Shown: positions 32,746 through 40,270 of the stretch, piece after piece
Position numbering within the stretch: the stretch's first letter is position 1
Layout: every line of letters begins with the position of its first letter
NCBI GenBank assembly: GCA_946186375.1
Contig: CAMHMZ010000014.1
Location: 1-53,368 of the forward strand
DNA length: 53,368 bases
DNA from: an uncultured Clostridia bacterium
Lineage (GTDB): Bacteria > Bacillota > Clostridia > Oscillospirales > Oscillospiraceae
Direction of reading: 5' to 3'
Notes under the pieces: generated by a model
The model's input: only the letters and a program-made list of their open reading frames with translations
Told to the model about the DNA's origin: nothing
Database searches by the model: none
Program-made: the position numbers and the translations under genes

Positions 32746-33708
32746 TCAGAGGCCTGTCTCCGCGTCTCTGAGCTTCGCGGCAAGATCCGTGATGCTCTGC
32801 GCCATGTCGGCGTTGATGCCCACGGCGCGCTCGCCGAGGCTTGAAGGGACCATGGCCTTGCTGCGGCTGAGGCGGACCAGGGAGATGTTTTCGTGCTGCC
32901 GCGTCAGCTTTTCAAAGGGGAAGCGGATGATCGTGGGCGTGTTGAAGCCCACGCCCAGCTCCAGCAAAACGGTCCTGCCGTTTACGCATTCCGAGAGGAA
33001 GCGGCCGAAGCGCTCCTCGGCGGCGTGCCAGTTCTCGTCCTCCACAAAATAGTTGTCCACCCGCAGGTTCATTTCCATATCCCCGCCGCAGACAGGGCAT
33101 TTGGGCACGAGCTCGCCGGGGATCTTTCCGTTTTGCCGCTCCCGCTCCATCTGCCGAAAGAGCGCCACCGCGTCGTAGGTCTTGTCGTGGCAGCCGCGTT
33201 TGCACTGGATGAGATTGTAGCTGCCCTGGGTCTGAAAGATCTGCTCCACGGGCAGACCGGCCTTTTCAAACTGATGGTCGGCGTTGGTGCTCAAAAGGAA
33301 GAGCTTTTTCCCCTTAAGCGCTTCCAGCAGCGTTTTGTGCAGCGGCGTCACGTCCAGATCCGCCCCGGCCAGCAGCGCCTGATGGCTCCAATAGCCCCAT
33401 TTGCTCTCCTGATCGGGGAAGGGGTAGAAGCCAGCCGAGTACATGTCCTGCATGTAGGGCCCCTTGCCGTAGATCGCCTGGAACTCGGCGAAGTTCTCCT
33501 CAAAAAACTTCCCGCCGTATTCCGCGCCTGCCGCCGTGCTCATCCCGGCTCCCGCGCCGAGGAGAACGTAGTCCGCCTCACGGATCAGCTTCGCCGCCCG
33601 GTCGATCTGCCCGGCATAGGGCGTGGGCTGATTGATATAGTCCGTCGCGTACTCTCCGGACAAAAAATCCGAAAAGCGCATTTTCTTTTTTGTGTTTCGG
33701 TTGAACAT
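32746..33708 (-). CDS. Sir2-family protein with Gln in place of the catalytic His (class-M-like sirtuin)
   Basis: 320 residues. NAD-binding GAGAGMS (51-57) and STNAD (N142, D144) mark the Sir2 fold; four cysteines (KRGC with C169/C173, then CPVC) can bind zinc. The position that is His in deacetylase sirtuins (the HG motif) is Q161 (FQTQGS). Class M sirtuins (SirTM), which ADP-ribosylate proteins instead of deacylating them, have Asn and Gln in these places, at N118 and Q137 in the Streptococcus pyogenes enzyme as I recall; the same 19-residue spacing is found here. SirTM genes usually sit with a macrodomain, GcvH-like and lipoate ligase genes; none is here. Start: ATG at 33708 with AGGAGG seven bases upstream. 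Enzyme activity is inferred. Confidence 0.82.
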   Translation of the reverse strand: MFNRNTKKKMRFSDFLSGEYATDYINQPTPYAGQIDRAAKLIREADYVLLGAGAGMSTAAGAEYGGKFFEENFAEFQAIYGKGPYMQDMYSAGFYPFPDQESKWGYWSHQALLAGADLDVTPLHKTLLEALKGKKLFLLSTNADHQFEKAGLPVEQIFQTQGSYNLIQCKRGCHDKTYDAVALFRQMERERQNGKIPGELVPKCPVCGGDMEMNLRVDNYFVEDENWHAAEERFGRFLSECVNGRTVLLELGVGFNTPTIIRFPFEKLTRQHENISLVRLSRSKAMVPSSLGERAVGINADMAQSITDLAAKLRDAETGL

Positions 33709-33782
33709 GCGTTGCCTCCTTGGAGCTCCGGTTTCTCGAAAAGCCATTTAGCATAATAAGAGGGGGGCGGCAGCGCCGCCCC

Positions 33783-33812
33783 CTCTGAAAACTGAATTCT
33801 GAAAACTGAAAA
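33783..33812. repeat. A-rich AAAACTGAAAACT tract
   Basis: CTGAAAACTGAATTCTGAAAA-type tract lying between the sirtuin start and the aminotransferase stop; the same tract borders repeat elements elsewhere in the window. Confidence 0.7.
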
Positions 33813-34997
33813 CTATTTCAGATTTGCCTTGATCACGCCGCCGAGGCGCTTGATGCCCTCGACGATGCGCTCGTCGGGCATGCAGGAGTAGTTGAGGCGC
33901 ATGCAGCTGTGGTTCTCGCCGTTGGGGAAGAAGCCGATGCCGGGCACGTAGGCCACCTTCTGCTCCAGCGCCTGCAGGGCCATGACCTTCGTGTCGATAT
34001 AGCTCGGCAGCTCCGCCCAGGTGAAGAGACCGCCCTGCGGCCGCGTGTAGACGACCTCCTCCGGGAAGTATTCGTCCATCGACTGCAGCATCAGCGAGCA
34101 GCGGTGCTTGTACACCTCACGGATCTTTTCGACGTGCGCGTCGAGATCGAAGAGCTCGAGGTACTTCGACACGACCATCATGGACACCGTCGCGGTCTGC
34201 AGCACGGCGGCCGAGGCGATCATGTTGAACTGCCACATCAGCTCCTCGCTGCAGCAGAGCCAGCCGAGGCGGTAGCCCGGGGCCAGCACCTTGGAGAAGG
34301 TGCCCATGTAGATGATGAGATCCTTCGTATCCATCGACTTGAGCGCGGGCAGGTATTCCCCGGCGTAGCGCAGCTCGCCGTAGGGGTTATCCTCAATGGC
34401 GTAGACCTCGTACTTGTTGAGGATCTCCATGAACTGCTTGCGGCGCTCCAGCGGCCAGGTGCGCCCGCTCGGGTTCTGGAAATCGGGGATCACGTAGATG
34501 AGCTTGACATTCTCGGTCGTGGCGAGGATCCGGTCGAGTTCCTCCATGATCATGCCGTCGCCATCGGTCGGCACCTCGACAAAACGGGGCTGATAGGCCT
34601 GGAAGGCGTTGATGGCGCCGAGGTAGGAGGGGCTCTCCACCAGCACCACGTCGCCGGGATCGAGGAAGAGCTTGCCGCAGTAGTCAAGGCCCTGCTGGCT
34701 GCCCGCGGTCATGAAGATATGGTCCTTGTCGGTGTGGATGTTGTTCTTTCTGCCCAGGCGCTCCGCGATCTGCTCGCGCAGCTTCGGCAGGCCCTCGGTC
34801 GTGGAGTACTGCAGGGCGACGCGGCCGCTTTCCTTCAAAACAAGGTCGCTGGCCACGCGCACGTCGTCCACCGGGAAAAGCTCCGGCGCGGGCAGACCGC
34901 CGGCGAAGGAGATGATCTCGGGCCGGACCGTCAGCTTCAGGATCTCACGCACGTCGGAAGGCTTCACGCCCTCCATTCTCTTGGCGTAGTTTACCAT
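33813..34997 (-). CDS. PLP-dependent aminotransferase (class I/II, LysN/KAT-like)
   Basis: 394 residues, fold-type I aminotransferase. PLP residues: K236 in GTFSKVLAPGYRLGW, N175 in QNPSG, D203 and Y206 in EDNPYGELR, and R near the C-terminus (SCMRLNYS). The opening ISFAGGLPAPELFP and LQYSTTEGLPKLRE are typical of the 2-aminoadipate/aromatic/branched-chain aminotransferase group. It exchanges amino groups between an amino acid and 2-oxoglutarate; the substrate cannot be fixed from sequence. Start: ATG with AGGAGGAG. It has its own promoter. Confidence 0.88.
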   Translation of the reverse strand: MVNYAKRMEGVKPSDVREILKLTVRPEIISFAGGLPAPELFPVDDVRVASDLVLKESGRVALQYSTTEGLPKLREQIAERLGRKNNIHTDKDHIFMTAGSQQGLDYCGKLFLDPGDVVLVESPSYLGAINAFQAYQPRFVEVPTDGDGMIMEELDRILATTENVKLIYVIPDFQNPSGRTWPLERRKQFMEILNKYEVYAIEDNPYGELRYAGEYLPALKSMDTKDLIIYMGTFSKVLAPGYRLGWLCCSEELMWQFNMIASAAVLQTATVSMMVVSKYLELFDLDAHVEKIREVYKHRCSLMLQSMDEYFPEEVVYTRPQGGLFTWAELPSYIDTKVMALQALEQKVAYVPGIGFFPNGENHSCMRLNYSCMPDERIVEGIKRLGGVIKANLK

Positions 34998-35028
34998 GGT
35001 TGTCTCCTCCTTATTTATACGTAATACT

Positions 35029-35057
35029 ATTTTATCACGCTTCTTTTGGTATGTAAA
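35029..35057 (-). promoter_or_regulatory. Promoter of the aminotransferase gene
   Basis: Minus strand: TTTACA (35052-35057), 17-bp spacer, TAAAAT (35029-35034). Confidence 0.65.
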
Positions 35058-35069
35058 GCGTTAAAAACC

Positions 35070-35702
35070 TCACTTGCCCAGGTATTTCAGCACCGCGACC
35101 TGCGGCTCCAGGAAGGGTTCGACGGTGAAGGTGTCCGTGTCGTAATAGTGGATGAGCTCGGGCGACTCGAACTGATAGGCAAAGTCTCGCACGGTCTCGA
35201 GCCGGTGGCCGCCGCGGCTGCCGTCGCGGTAGTGCATGGGGATGACGACGGTCGCCATGATCTCGTCGCAGATGCGCTTGGTCTCCTGCGAGGGCAGACC
35301 CGTGCAGGAGCCGGCGCAGATCATCACAACGTCCGCGCCGAAAAGCCGCGAGATCTGGCTGCCGTCGAGCTGGGTGCCGATGTCGGCCATGTGTACGAGC
35401 TTGACGCCGTCGGCCTCGAGCACGTGGATGTCGCAGAAGCCTCGCCAGGAGCCCATCTTGAAGTCGTGCGGCACGCGCAGCTTCGTGATCTCGAAGGGGC
35501 AGTCGCTCGCCGGGCGGCCGGAGAGGATCACGCCCTCGCGGTAGTTGTGGCCGTAGTGCTCGTGGCTGACGAGCAGGAGGTCGGCCTTGACGCGAAGCTT
35601 CGGGTAGCCGTTGATATAGTCGCTGTTGTAAGGGTCGATGACCACGGTAAAGCCCTTGTGCGTGATGGCAAAGCAGGCGTGGCCCAGCCATTTGATCTCC
35701 AT
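35070..35702 (-). CDS. Metallo-beta-lactamase-fold protein with a changed metal motif
   Basis: 210 residues, UlaG/UPF0173-like MBL hydrolase fold: IKWLGHACF at the N-terminus, IDPYN, then SHEHYGHN (47-52) where the family has HxHxDH, MADIG in place of GDTG, and PMHYRDG. The Asp that normally binds the second metal is G51 (GGC, one base from GAC). Either the site is mononuclear or activity is lost; all three histidines are kept. Start: ATG with GGAGG. It lies 16 bp downstream of the DUF4037 gene and may share its transcript. Confidence 0.8.
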   Translation of the reverse strand: MEIKWLGHACFAITHKGFTVVIDPYNSDYINGYPKLRVKADLLLVSHEHYGHNYREGVILSGRPASDCPFEITKLRVPHDFKMGSWRGFCDIHVLEADGVKLVHMADIGTQLDGSQISRLFGADVVMICAGSCTGLPSQETKRICDEIMATVVIPMHYRDGSRGGHRLETVRDFAYQFESPELIHYYDTDTFTVEPFLEPQVAVLKYLGK

Positions 35703-35718
35703 AAAAGTTTCCTCCCTC

Positions 35719-36642
35719 TTATCCTTCCATGATGTGCAGGGCGCGTATCTGCTGGTTTTCGATCCGGCCCACGATCTCGAAGGCGTGCGGCTCCAGATAG
35801 TCCCAGTCTCCCGCGCTGAGCTCCTGCCGCCTGAGCTCCCGGATGACGGCGGTGCAGATATCCTCCACGACGCCCTCCTTGGTCTCGCGCCCGCCCTCGT
35901 CGTTGTCGCCGGTCAGAAGATAGTCGAGCGCCGGGCGCATGTCGCTCAGCAGCGGAAGGGCGTCCATGCCGCGCAGCATCCATTTGTAATAGGGCATATG
36001 GCGGCGATTGAGCAGATAGATCATGCCGCAGGCGGCGCGGACGAAGTCCGCCAGGGCGAGCATGGCCGCGCCCTCCTCGCCGTGGCGGAGGCAGCGCGCG
36101 TAGTTATACTGGCCGGACTGCGCCATCTCCACGGCGCGGGCGGCGAGCTTCTTTTTCCGCACATCCTCGGGCATGCCGTGCAGGATCGCCTCCCGCTCGG
36201 CGGTAAAGACGCCGGGCCCGTCCTGCCACACCTCGCCGTTCGAGGCCTCGGCCAGGGCGTAGGACGGCAGGCTCAGCCACTGCTGCCAGCTCTGCGGCGC
36301 GCCGGGCGAGCCGGTGTAGCGCTGATAAAAGTCCCCGATCCTGTGTATGCCGAGGCGCTGCTCGGCCATGGCGCTCTTCTGCGCCGCGGAGGAGCCGAAG
36401 CGCCTCTGGTAGGCGCGCGAAAGCTTCACGCCGATCGCGTCGAAGTCCGCGTCCGTCAGCCACAGGCAGAAGCCCGGCTCGAAATCGTGGTCGCGCGAGA
36501 GCGTATCGTCAAAGCCGAAGCACTCCGAGCCCCGGCCGACGAGCCCCGCGGCGACGCGGTTTTCCCAATCCGGGAATTCCTCGCGCAGCAGCGCCCGGCC
36601 CTGGGTTTCGAACAGGGCGCGCGCCTCGTCAAGCCCCCGCAT
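35719..36642 (-). CDS. DUF4037-family protein with nucleotidyltransferase-like motif
   Basis: 307 residues. Near the N-terminus GRGSECFGFDDTLSRDHDF (36-54) resembles the GS...DxD core of MNT/pol-beta-type nucleotidyltransferases, with D45/D46 and D51/D53 as candidate metal ligands. The rest is helical (DUF4037, with VFTAEREAIL and DMRPALDYLLTGDND). The biochemical role is unknown. The start at 36642 has GGAGGAG and overlaps the end of the TPR gene by 14 bases; the longer reading upstream is only a shadow of that gene. The pairing with a TPR protein suggests the two proteins act together. Confidence 0.82.
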   Translation of the reverse strand: MRGLDEARALFETQGRALLREEFPDWENRVAAGLVGRGSECFGFDDTLSRDHDFEPGFCLWLTDADFDAIGVKLSRAYQRRFGSSAAQKSAMAEQRLGIHRIGDFYQRYTGSPGAPQSWQQWLSLPSYALAEASNGEVWQDGPGVFTAEREAILHGMPEDVRKKKLAARAVEMAQSGQYNYARCLRHGEEGAAMLALADFVRAACGMIYLLNRRHMPYYKWMLRGMDALPLLSDMRPALDYLLTGDNDEGGRETKEGVVEDICTAVIRELRRQELSAGDWDYLEPHAFEIVGRIENQQIRALHIMEG

Positions 36643-37444
36643 AGATCTCCTCCGCCCGCTGCCGCAGCTCTGCTGCGTACAGGAAAAAGCCGAAGTAGTC
36701 GAAGCTCGGCGCACACTTGGAGATGGTGAAGGCGTGATAGCCGTCGTGCGCGAGAGCCGGGTCGTTGAGCTTTTCCCAGGCCTCCTCCATGCACGCAGCG
36801 GCCCGCTCGTCCAGAGGATCGCGCTTGTCGTAGAGCTCCGCGAGGTTGCAGAGCGTGACGGCCAGCTCGTTCTGCGGGGCGGGGATGCGGGCGATGCACT
36901 GCATGGCCAGCTTGAAGCAGCGCTCGGCATGGGCAAAATCGTCCACATCGGCATAGCTCAGCCCCATGTTGTTGTACAGGCCGCCGAAGCGGTAGTCCGT
37001 CGGGTCGAGATTGTCGGCATAGACGCGGCTGACGTGCTCGAAGATCGGGATCGACTCCGCCGCGCGGCCGAAGGCCTTGAGCGTGGTGGCGGCGTTGAGG
37101 AGCACCGTCGCGCCGGAGACCGTGCTGCCGAGGTGGTGCTCGCGCACAAGCTCCATCCCGTCGCGCACGGAGGCGAGAGCGAGCTCCTCCTGCCGGTCGC
37201 GCCGGTAATAGCCCATCAGCTCGCTGAGCATGCTCAGCTCTCCGCGCCAGTCGCCCAGCGCGGCGGCCTGCTCGCGCGAGCGCGTCAGAAGCGCGCCGCC
37301 TTCCTTCTCGCGGCCGCTGTTATAGAGCGCGTCGAGCTGCGCGATCACCTCGCGCACAGGCAGCGTCGCCCCCGTGGGCTCGGCGTCCGGCACGCCGGTA
37401 TAGGCGCTGGTGTCGAAGGGACAGATCGGTTCCTGATAATCCAT
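36629..37444 (-). CDS. Tetratricopeptide-repeat protein
   Basis: 271 residues. A leading segment IMDYQEP-like is followed by about five TPR-type helical hairpins (IAQLDALYNSGREKEGGALL, LSELMGYYRRDRQEELALAS, NAATTLKAFGRAAESIPIFE, YNNMGLSYADVDDFAHAERCF, CNLAELYDKRDPLDERAAAC). TPRs bind proteins. The ATG at 37444 has AAGGAG upstream; the open frame runs 19 codons further through the promoter. First gene of a probable TPR-DUF4037-MBL transcript. Confidence 0.85.
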   Translation of the reverse strand: MDYQEPICPFDTSAYTGVPDAEPTGATLPVREVIAQLDALYNSGREKEGGALLTRSREQAAALGDWRGELSMLSELMGYYRRDRQEELALASVRDGMELVREHHLGSTVSGATVLLNAATTLKAFGRAAESIPIFEHVSRVYADNLDPTDYRFGGLYNNMGLSYADVDDFAHAERCFKLAMQCIARIPAPQNELAVTLCNLAELYDKRDPLDERAAACMEEAWEKLNDPALAHDGYHAFTISKCAPSFDYFGFFLYAAELRQRAEEIYAGA

Positions 37445-37447
37445 GCT

Positions 37448-37533
37448 GCGTCTCCTTGCAAGATGTATCTCGTTCGGGTTATAATACTTATACTTTATCA
37501 TAAAAGCGAAAGTCTGACAAGCGGAGGAAAGCT
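37448..37533. promoter_or_regulatory. Divergent promoter region between the TPR and YyaL-like genes
   Basis: Minus strand: TTGTCA (37514-37519), 17-bp spacer, TAAAGT, with a second AT-rich TATAAT-like block (about 37481-37486) nearer the TPR gene. The plus-strand gene starts within 90 bp, with GGAGGAAA before its ATG. Confidence 0.5.
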
Positions 37534-39516
37534 ATGAGCAATCGTTTGCTGCAGGAAAAGTCCCCCTATCTTCGCCAGCACGCGGACAACCCCGTGGACT
37601 GGTACCCCTGGGGGGAGGAGGCCTTCGACAAGGCGCGGCGGGAAAACCGCCCCGTCTTTCTCTCCATCGGCTATTCCACCTGCCATTGGTGCCACGTGAT
37701 GGCGCATGAGTCCTTTGAAGATGAGCAGGTGGCGCGGGTGCTCAACGAGCGCTTTGTGCCCGTGAAGGTCGACCGCGAGGAGCGGCCGGACGTGGACGCG
37801 GTATATATGCGCGCCTGCGTCGCGCTCAACGGCAGCGGCGGCTGGCCGCTGACGCTCTTTCTCACGCCGGAGGGCGAGCCCTTCTTCGCCGCCACCTATC
37901 TGCCGAAGCAAAACCGCGCCGGACAGGCAGGGCTGCTGCCGCTGCTGCTCTCCGCAGCGGGCAAGTGGGCGCGAGATCCCGAGGCCCTGCGCAAGGCCGG
38001 GCGCGACATCCGGCAGCTGCTCGCGGTCAAAACGGAGGCCGCCGAGGGGGAACCTGACCCCGCGCTCTGCGAGCGCGCCGCCGCGCAGCTCAAAGACTCC
38101 TACGACGCCGAGTACGGCGGCTTCGGCACGGCCCCCAAGTTCCCCGCGCCGCAGAATCTCCTGTTTCTGCTGCGCCACGCGAAGCTCTCCGGGGACAAGG
38201 CCGAACGCGCCCTCGTCGAGCACACGCTGCGGCAGATGGCCCGCGGCGGCATCTTCGACCAGTTCGGCGGCGGCTTTGCCCGCTATTCCACCGACCGGGA
38301 ATGGCTCGCGCCGCATTTCGAAAAAACGCTCTACGACAACGCCCTGCTTGCCCTCACGTACACGGAGGCCTGGCAGGAGGGGCGTCTGCCGCTCTACCGG
38401 CGGGTGGCCGAGCAGACGCTCGACTACTGCCTGCGCGAGCTGCGGGACGAGGCCGGCGGCTTTTACGCCGGGCAGGACGCCGACAGCGACGGCGAGGAGG
38501 GCGCCTACTATCTCTTCACGCCCGAGGAGATCGTCGCCGTTCTGGGCGCGGAGGCGGGCAAGCCCTTCTGCGAATGCTACGACATCACGCCCGAGGGGAA
38601 TTTCCACGGCAAGAGCATCCCGAACCTGCTGCTCAACCAGCGCTGGCAGCTCGTGCCGGAGGGCTACGGGCTCTACCGGGAGAAGCTGCGGCATGCCCGG
38701 CAGGAGCGCCGGGCGCTCGCAACGGATACCAAGGTGCTCACGGGCTGGAACGGGCTCATGCTCATGGCGCTCGCCCGTGCCGGGCGCGTCTTCCAAAGCG
38801 AACGCTATCTCGATGCGGCGCGTCAGCTCAAGCTCTTCCTGCTGGAAAAGCTGATGCCGGAGGAACGGCTCCTGGCCCGCTGGTGCGAGGGCGAGGCCCG
38901 CTTCGACGCGCGGCTGGACGACTATGTTTTCTTCGCACTGGGGCTTCTGGAGCTCTACGACGCCGACTTCGACCCGGCGCATCTGCTGCTGGCCGAGGCC
39001 CTGGCCGGGGAGGTGCTGGAGCGCTTTGCCGATCCGGCGGGCGGCTTCTTCCTCACATCCGACGACAACGATACGCTGATCCTGCGCCCGAAGGAGCTCT
39101 ACGACGGGGCCCTGCCCTCCGGCAACAGCGGCGCGGCCGTGCTGCTGCAGCGGCTGTGGCGCCTCACGGCGGAGGAGAGCTGGCGCGAGGCTGCCGAGCG
39201 GCAGCTCAGCTATCTCGGCGCAAACCTCGCGCGCTACCCGGCGGGCTGCGCCTTCGGCCTCTGCGCGCTGCTGGACTACGCCTATCCGACGCGAGAGCTC
39301 GTCTGCGCCGCACCGGGCGAGGAGACCCCGGAGGCGCTGCGGGCCGTGCTGGGCCGCTACGCGCCGGAGCTCTGCGTCCTCCTCAAGACGCCCGCGCGGG
39401 AGGCGGAGCTCGCCCTTGCCGCACCCTTCACGGCAGCCTTCGAGCCGAAGGACGGCAAGGCCGCCTTCTACGTCTGCGCCGGAGGCGTCTGCAGCCTCCC
39501 CGCGGAGACGCTTTGA
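37534..39516 (+). CDS. YyaL/SSP411-family thioredoxin-domain protein
   Basis: 660 residues. The N-terminal DUF255 thioredoxin fold has the characteristic [27 protein letters not shown] (C50, C53) and [12 protein letters not shown]; the rest is an (alpha/alpha)6-barrel like those of six-hairpin glycosidases and epimerases ([31 protein letters not shown]). The family is conserved from bacteria to the human SPATA20, but its reaction is not settled. Full length, start with GGAGGAAA. Monocistronic. Confidence 0.92.
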   Translation: MSNRLLQEKSPYLRQHADNPVDWYPWGEEAFDKARRENRPVFLSIGYSTCHWCHVMAHESFEDEQVARVLNERFVPVKVDREERPDVDAVYMRACVALNGSGGWPLTLFLTPEGEPFFAATYLPKQNRAGQAGLLPLLLSAAGKWARDPEALRKAGRDIRQLLAVKTEAAEGEPDPALCERAAAQLKDSYDAEYGGFGTAPKFPAPQNLLFLLRHAKLSGDKAERALVEHTLRQMARGGIFDQFGGGFARYSTDREWLAPHFEKTLYDNALLALTYTEAWQEGRLPLYRRVAEQTLDYCLRELRDEAGGFYAGQDADSDGEEGAYYLFTPEEIVAVLGAEAGKPFCECYDITPEGNFHGKSIPNLLLNQRWQLVPEGYGLYREKLRHARQERRALATDTKVLTGWNGLMLMALARAGRVFQSERYLDAARQLKLFLLEKLMPEERLLARWCEGEARFDARLDDYVFFALGLLELYDADFDPAHLLLAEALAGEVLERFADPAGGFFLTSDDNDTLILRPKELYDGALPSGNSGAAVLLQRLWRLTAEESWREAAERQLSYLGANLARYPAGCAFGLCALLDYAYPTRELVCAAPGEETPEALRAVLGRYAPELCVLLKTPAREAELALAAPFTAAFEPKDGKAAFYVCAGGVCSLPAETL

Positions 39517-39589
39517 GCAGTTTTCAGAAGTCAGTTTTCAGTTTTCAGAAAACGGAAGTTTACCGCTGTCATCCTGAGCGGAGGCGCAG
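39517..39589. repeat. A-rich tract downstream of the YyaL-like gene
   Basis: AGTCAGTTTTCAGTTTTCAG tract at about 39530-39550, same family as the other AAAACTGAAAACT tracts, then GC-rich sequence with no gene. Confidence 0.6.
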
Positions 39590-39684
39590 CCTGCGGCAGA
39601 CCGGCTCTCATCAGCGACTGTCCTCTCCAACAAAAAAACCAGCTCTTTCGAGCTGGTTTTTCTGTTGGAGCTGATAGCCAGATT
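39590..39684. repeat. Direct repeat copy 1 (terminator plus tRNA-Thr 3' end)
   Basis: A 95-bp sequence almost identical to 39909-40002: CCTGCGGCAGACCGG..., the AAAACCAGCTC/GAGCTGGTTTT hairpin and the last 19 bases of the tRNA-Thr gene (39666-39684). Confidence 0.9.
39634..39661 (-). terminator. Terminator-like hairpin, upstream duplicate
   Basis: AAAAACCAGCTC-TTTC-GAGCTGGTTTTT, duplicate of the tRNA terminator at 39954-39979. Confidence 0.75.
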
Positions 39685-39842
39685 TCCCTGAAGGGACTAG
39701 GCACGATCAGGGTAGGGCTTCGCCCTTTGATGTGCCGTCGCGAACCGGCGACCTCTTTGATTGAAAATCCGGATGAGGCCGCCGGTTCGAACAATGTGCC
39801 TCAAATGCAGAAAACAGCCACCCCAACGGGGTGACTGTTTTC
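39685..39842. other. Decayed tRNA-like sequence with a second terminator-like hairpin
   Basis: Minus-strand reading gives tRNA-like fragments: a TTTTCAA anticodon-loop-like segment and GAGGTCGCCGGTTCG, similar to the variable/T-arm of tRNA-Thr, but the stems do not close. A hairpin CAGAAAACAG...CACCCC-AAC-GGGGTG...CTGTTTTCTG lies at 39808-39844. Confidence 0.5.
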
Positions 39843-39865
39843 TGGAGCTGATAGCCAGATTCGAA
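39843..39865 (-). pseudogene. Isolated 3' end of a tRNA-Thr gene
   Basis: The 23 bases match the CCA end, acceptor 3' strand and T-arm (TTCGAA) of the intact gene at 39984-40059; the rest of the tRNA is missing. Confidence 0.7.
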
Positions 39866-39908
39866 TCCCCTCCGGGGACTAGGCGCTGCGCGCCGTCGCT
39901 GGCACCTG

Positions 39909-39983
39909 CCTGCGGCAGACCGGCTCTCATCAGCGACTGTCCTCTCCAACAAAAAAACCAGCTCTTTCGAGCTGGTTTTCTGT

Positions 39984-40002
<19 letters not shown>
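39909..40002. repeat. Direct repeat copy 2, ending inside the intact tRNA-Thr gene
   Basis: Partner of 39590-39684 with one base fewer in a T-run; its right edge is the 3' end of tRNA-Thr. Confidence 0.9.
39954..39979 (-). terminator. Terminator of the tRNA-Asp/tRNA-Thr unit
   Basis: AAAACCAGCTC-TTTC-GAGCTGGTTTT four bases beyond the CCA end of tRNA-Thr. Confidence 0.85.
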
Positions 40003-40059
<57 letters not shown>

Positions 40060-40091
40060 AAATTTTATGCCCCTTGTAAGAAGGGGCATAG

Positions 40092-40168
40092 TGGCGACCG
40101 AGAAGGGACTTGAACCCTCGACCTCCGGCGTGACAGGCCGGCGTTCTAACCGACTGAACCACTCGGCC
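40092..40168 (-). tRNA. tRNA-Asp (anticodon GUC)
   Basis: 77 nt with encoded CCA. Acceptor GGCCGAG/CTCGGTC (one G-U pair), anticodon stem CCGGC/GCCGG around CTGTCAC (anticodon GTC), T-arm GAGGG-TTCAAGT-CCCTT, discriminator G. Transcribed just ahead of tRNA-Thr. Confidence 0.93.
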
Positions 40169-40270
40169 ACGGCTCAGTTAGTGTAACAAAGATCCGCCGT
40201 TTTGTCAACACTTTTTTCGCGCCTCGGCGAAAAATCTTTCTTTCCGCCCGGGGCCGGGGCCCTTCACGCG

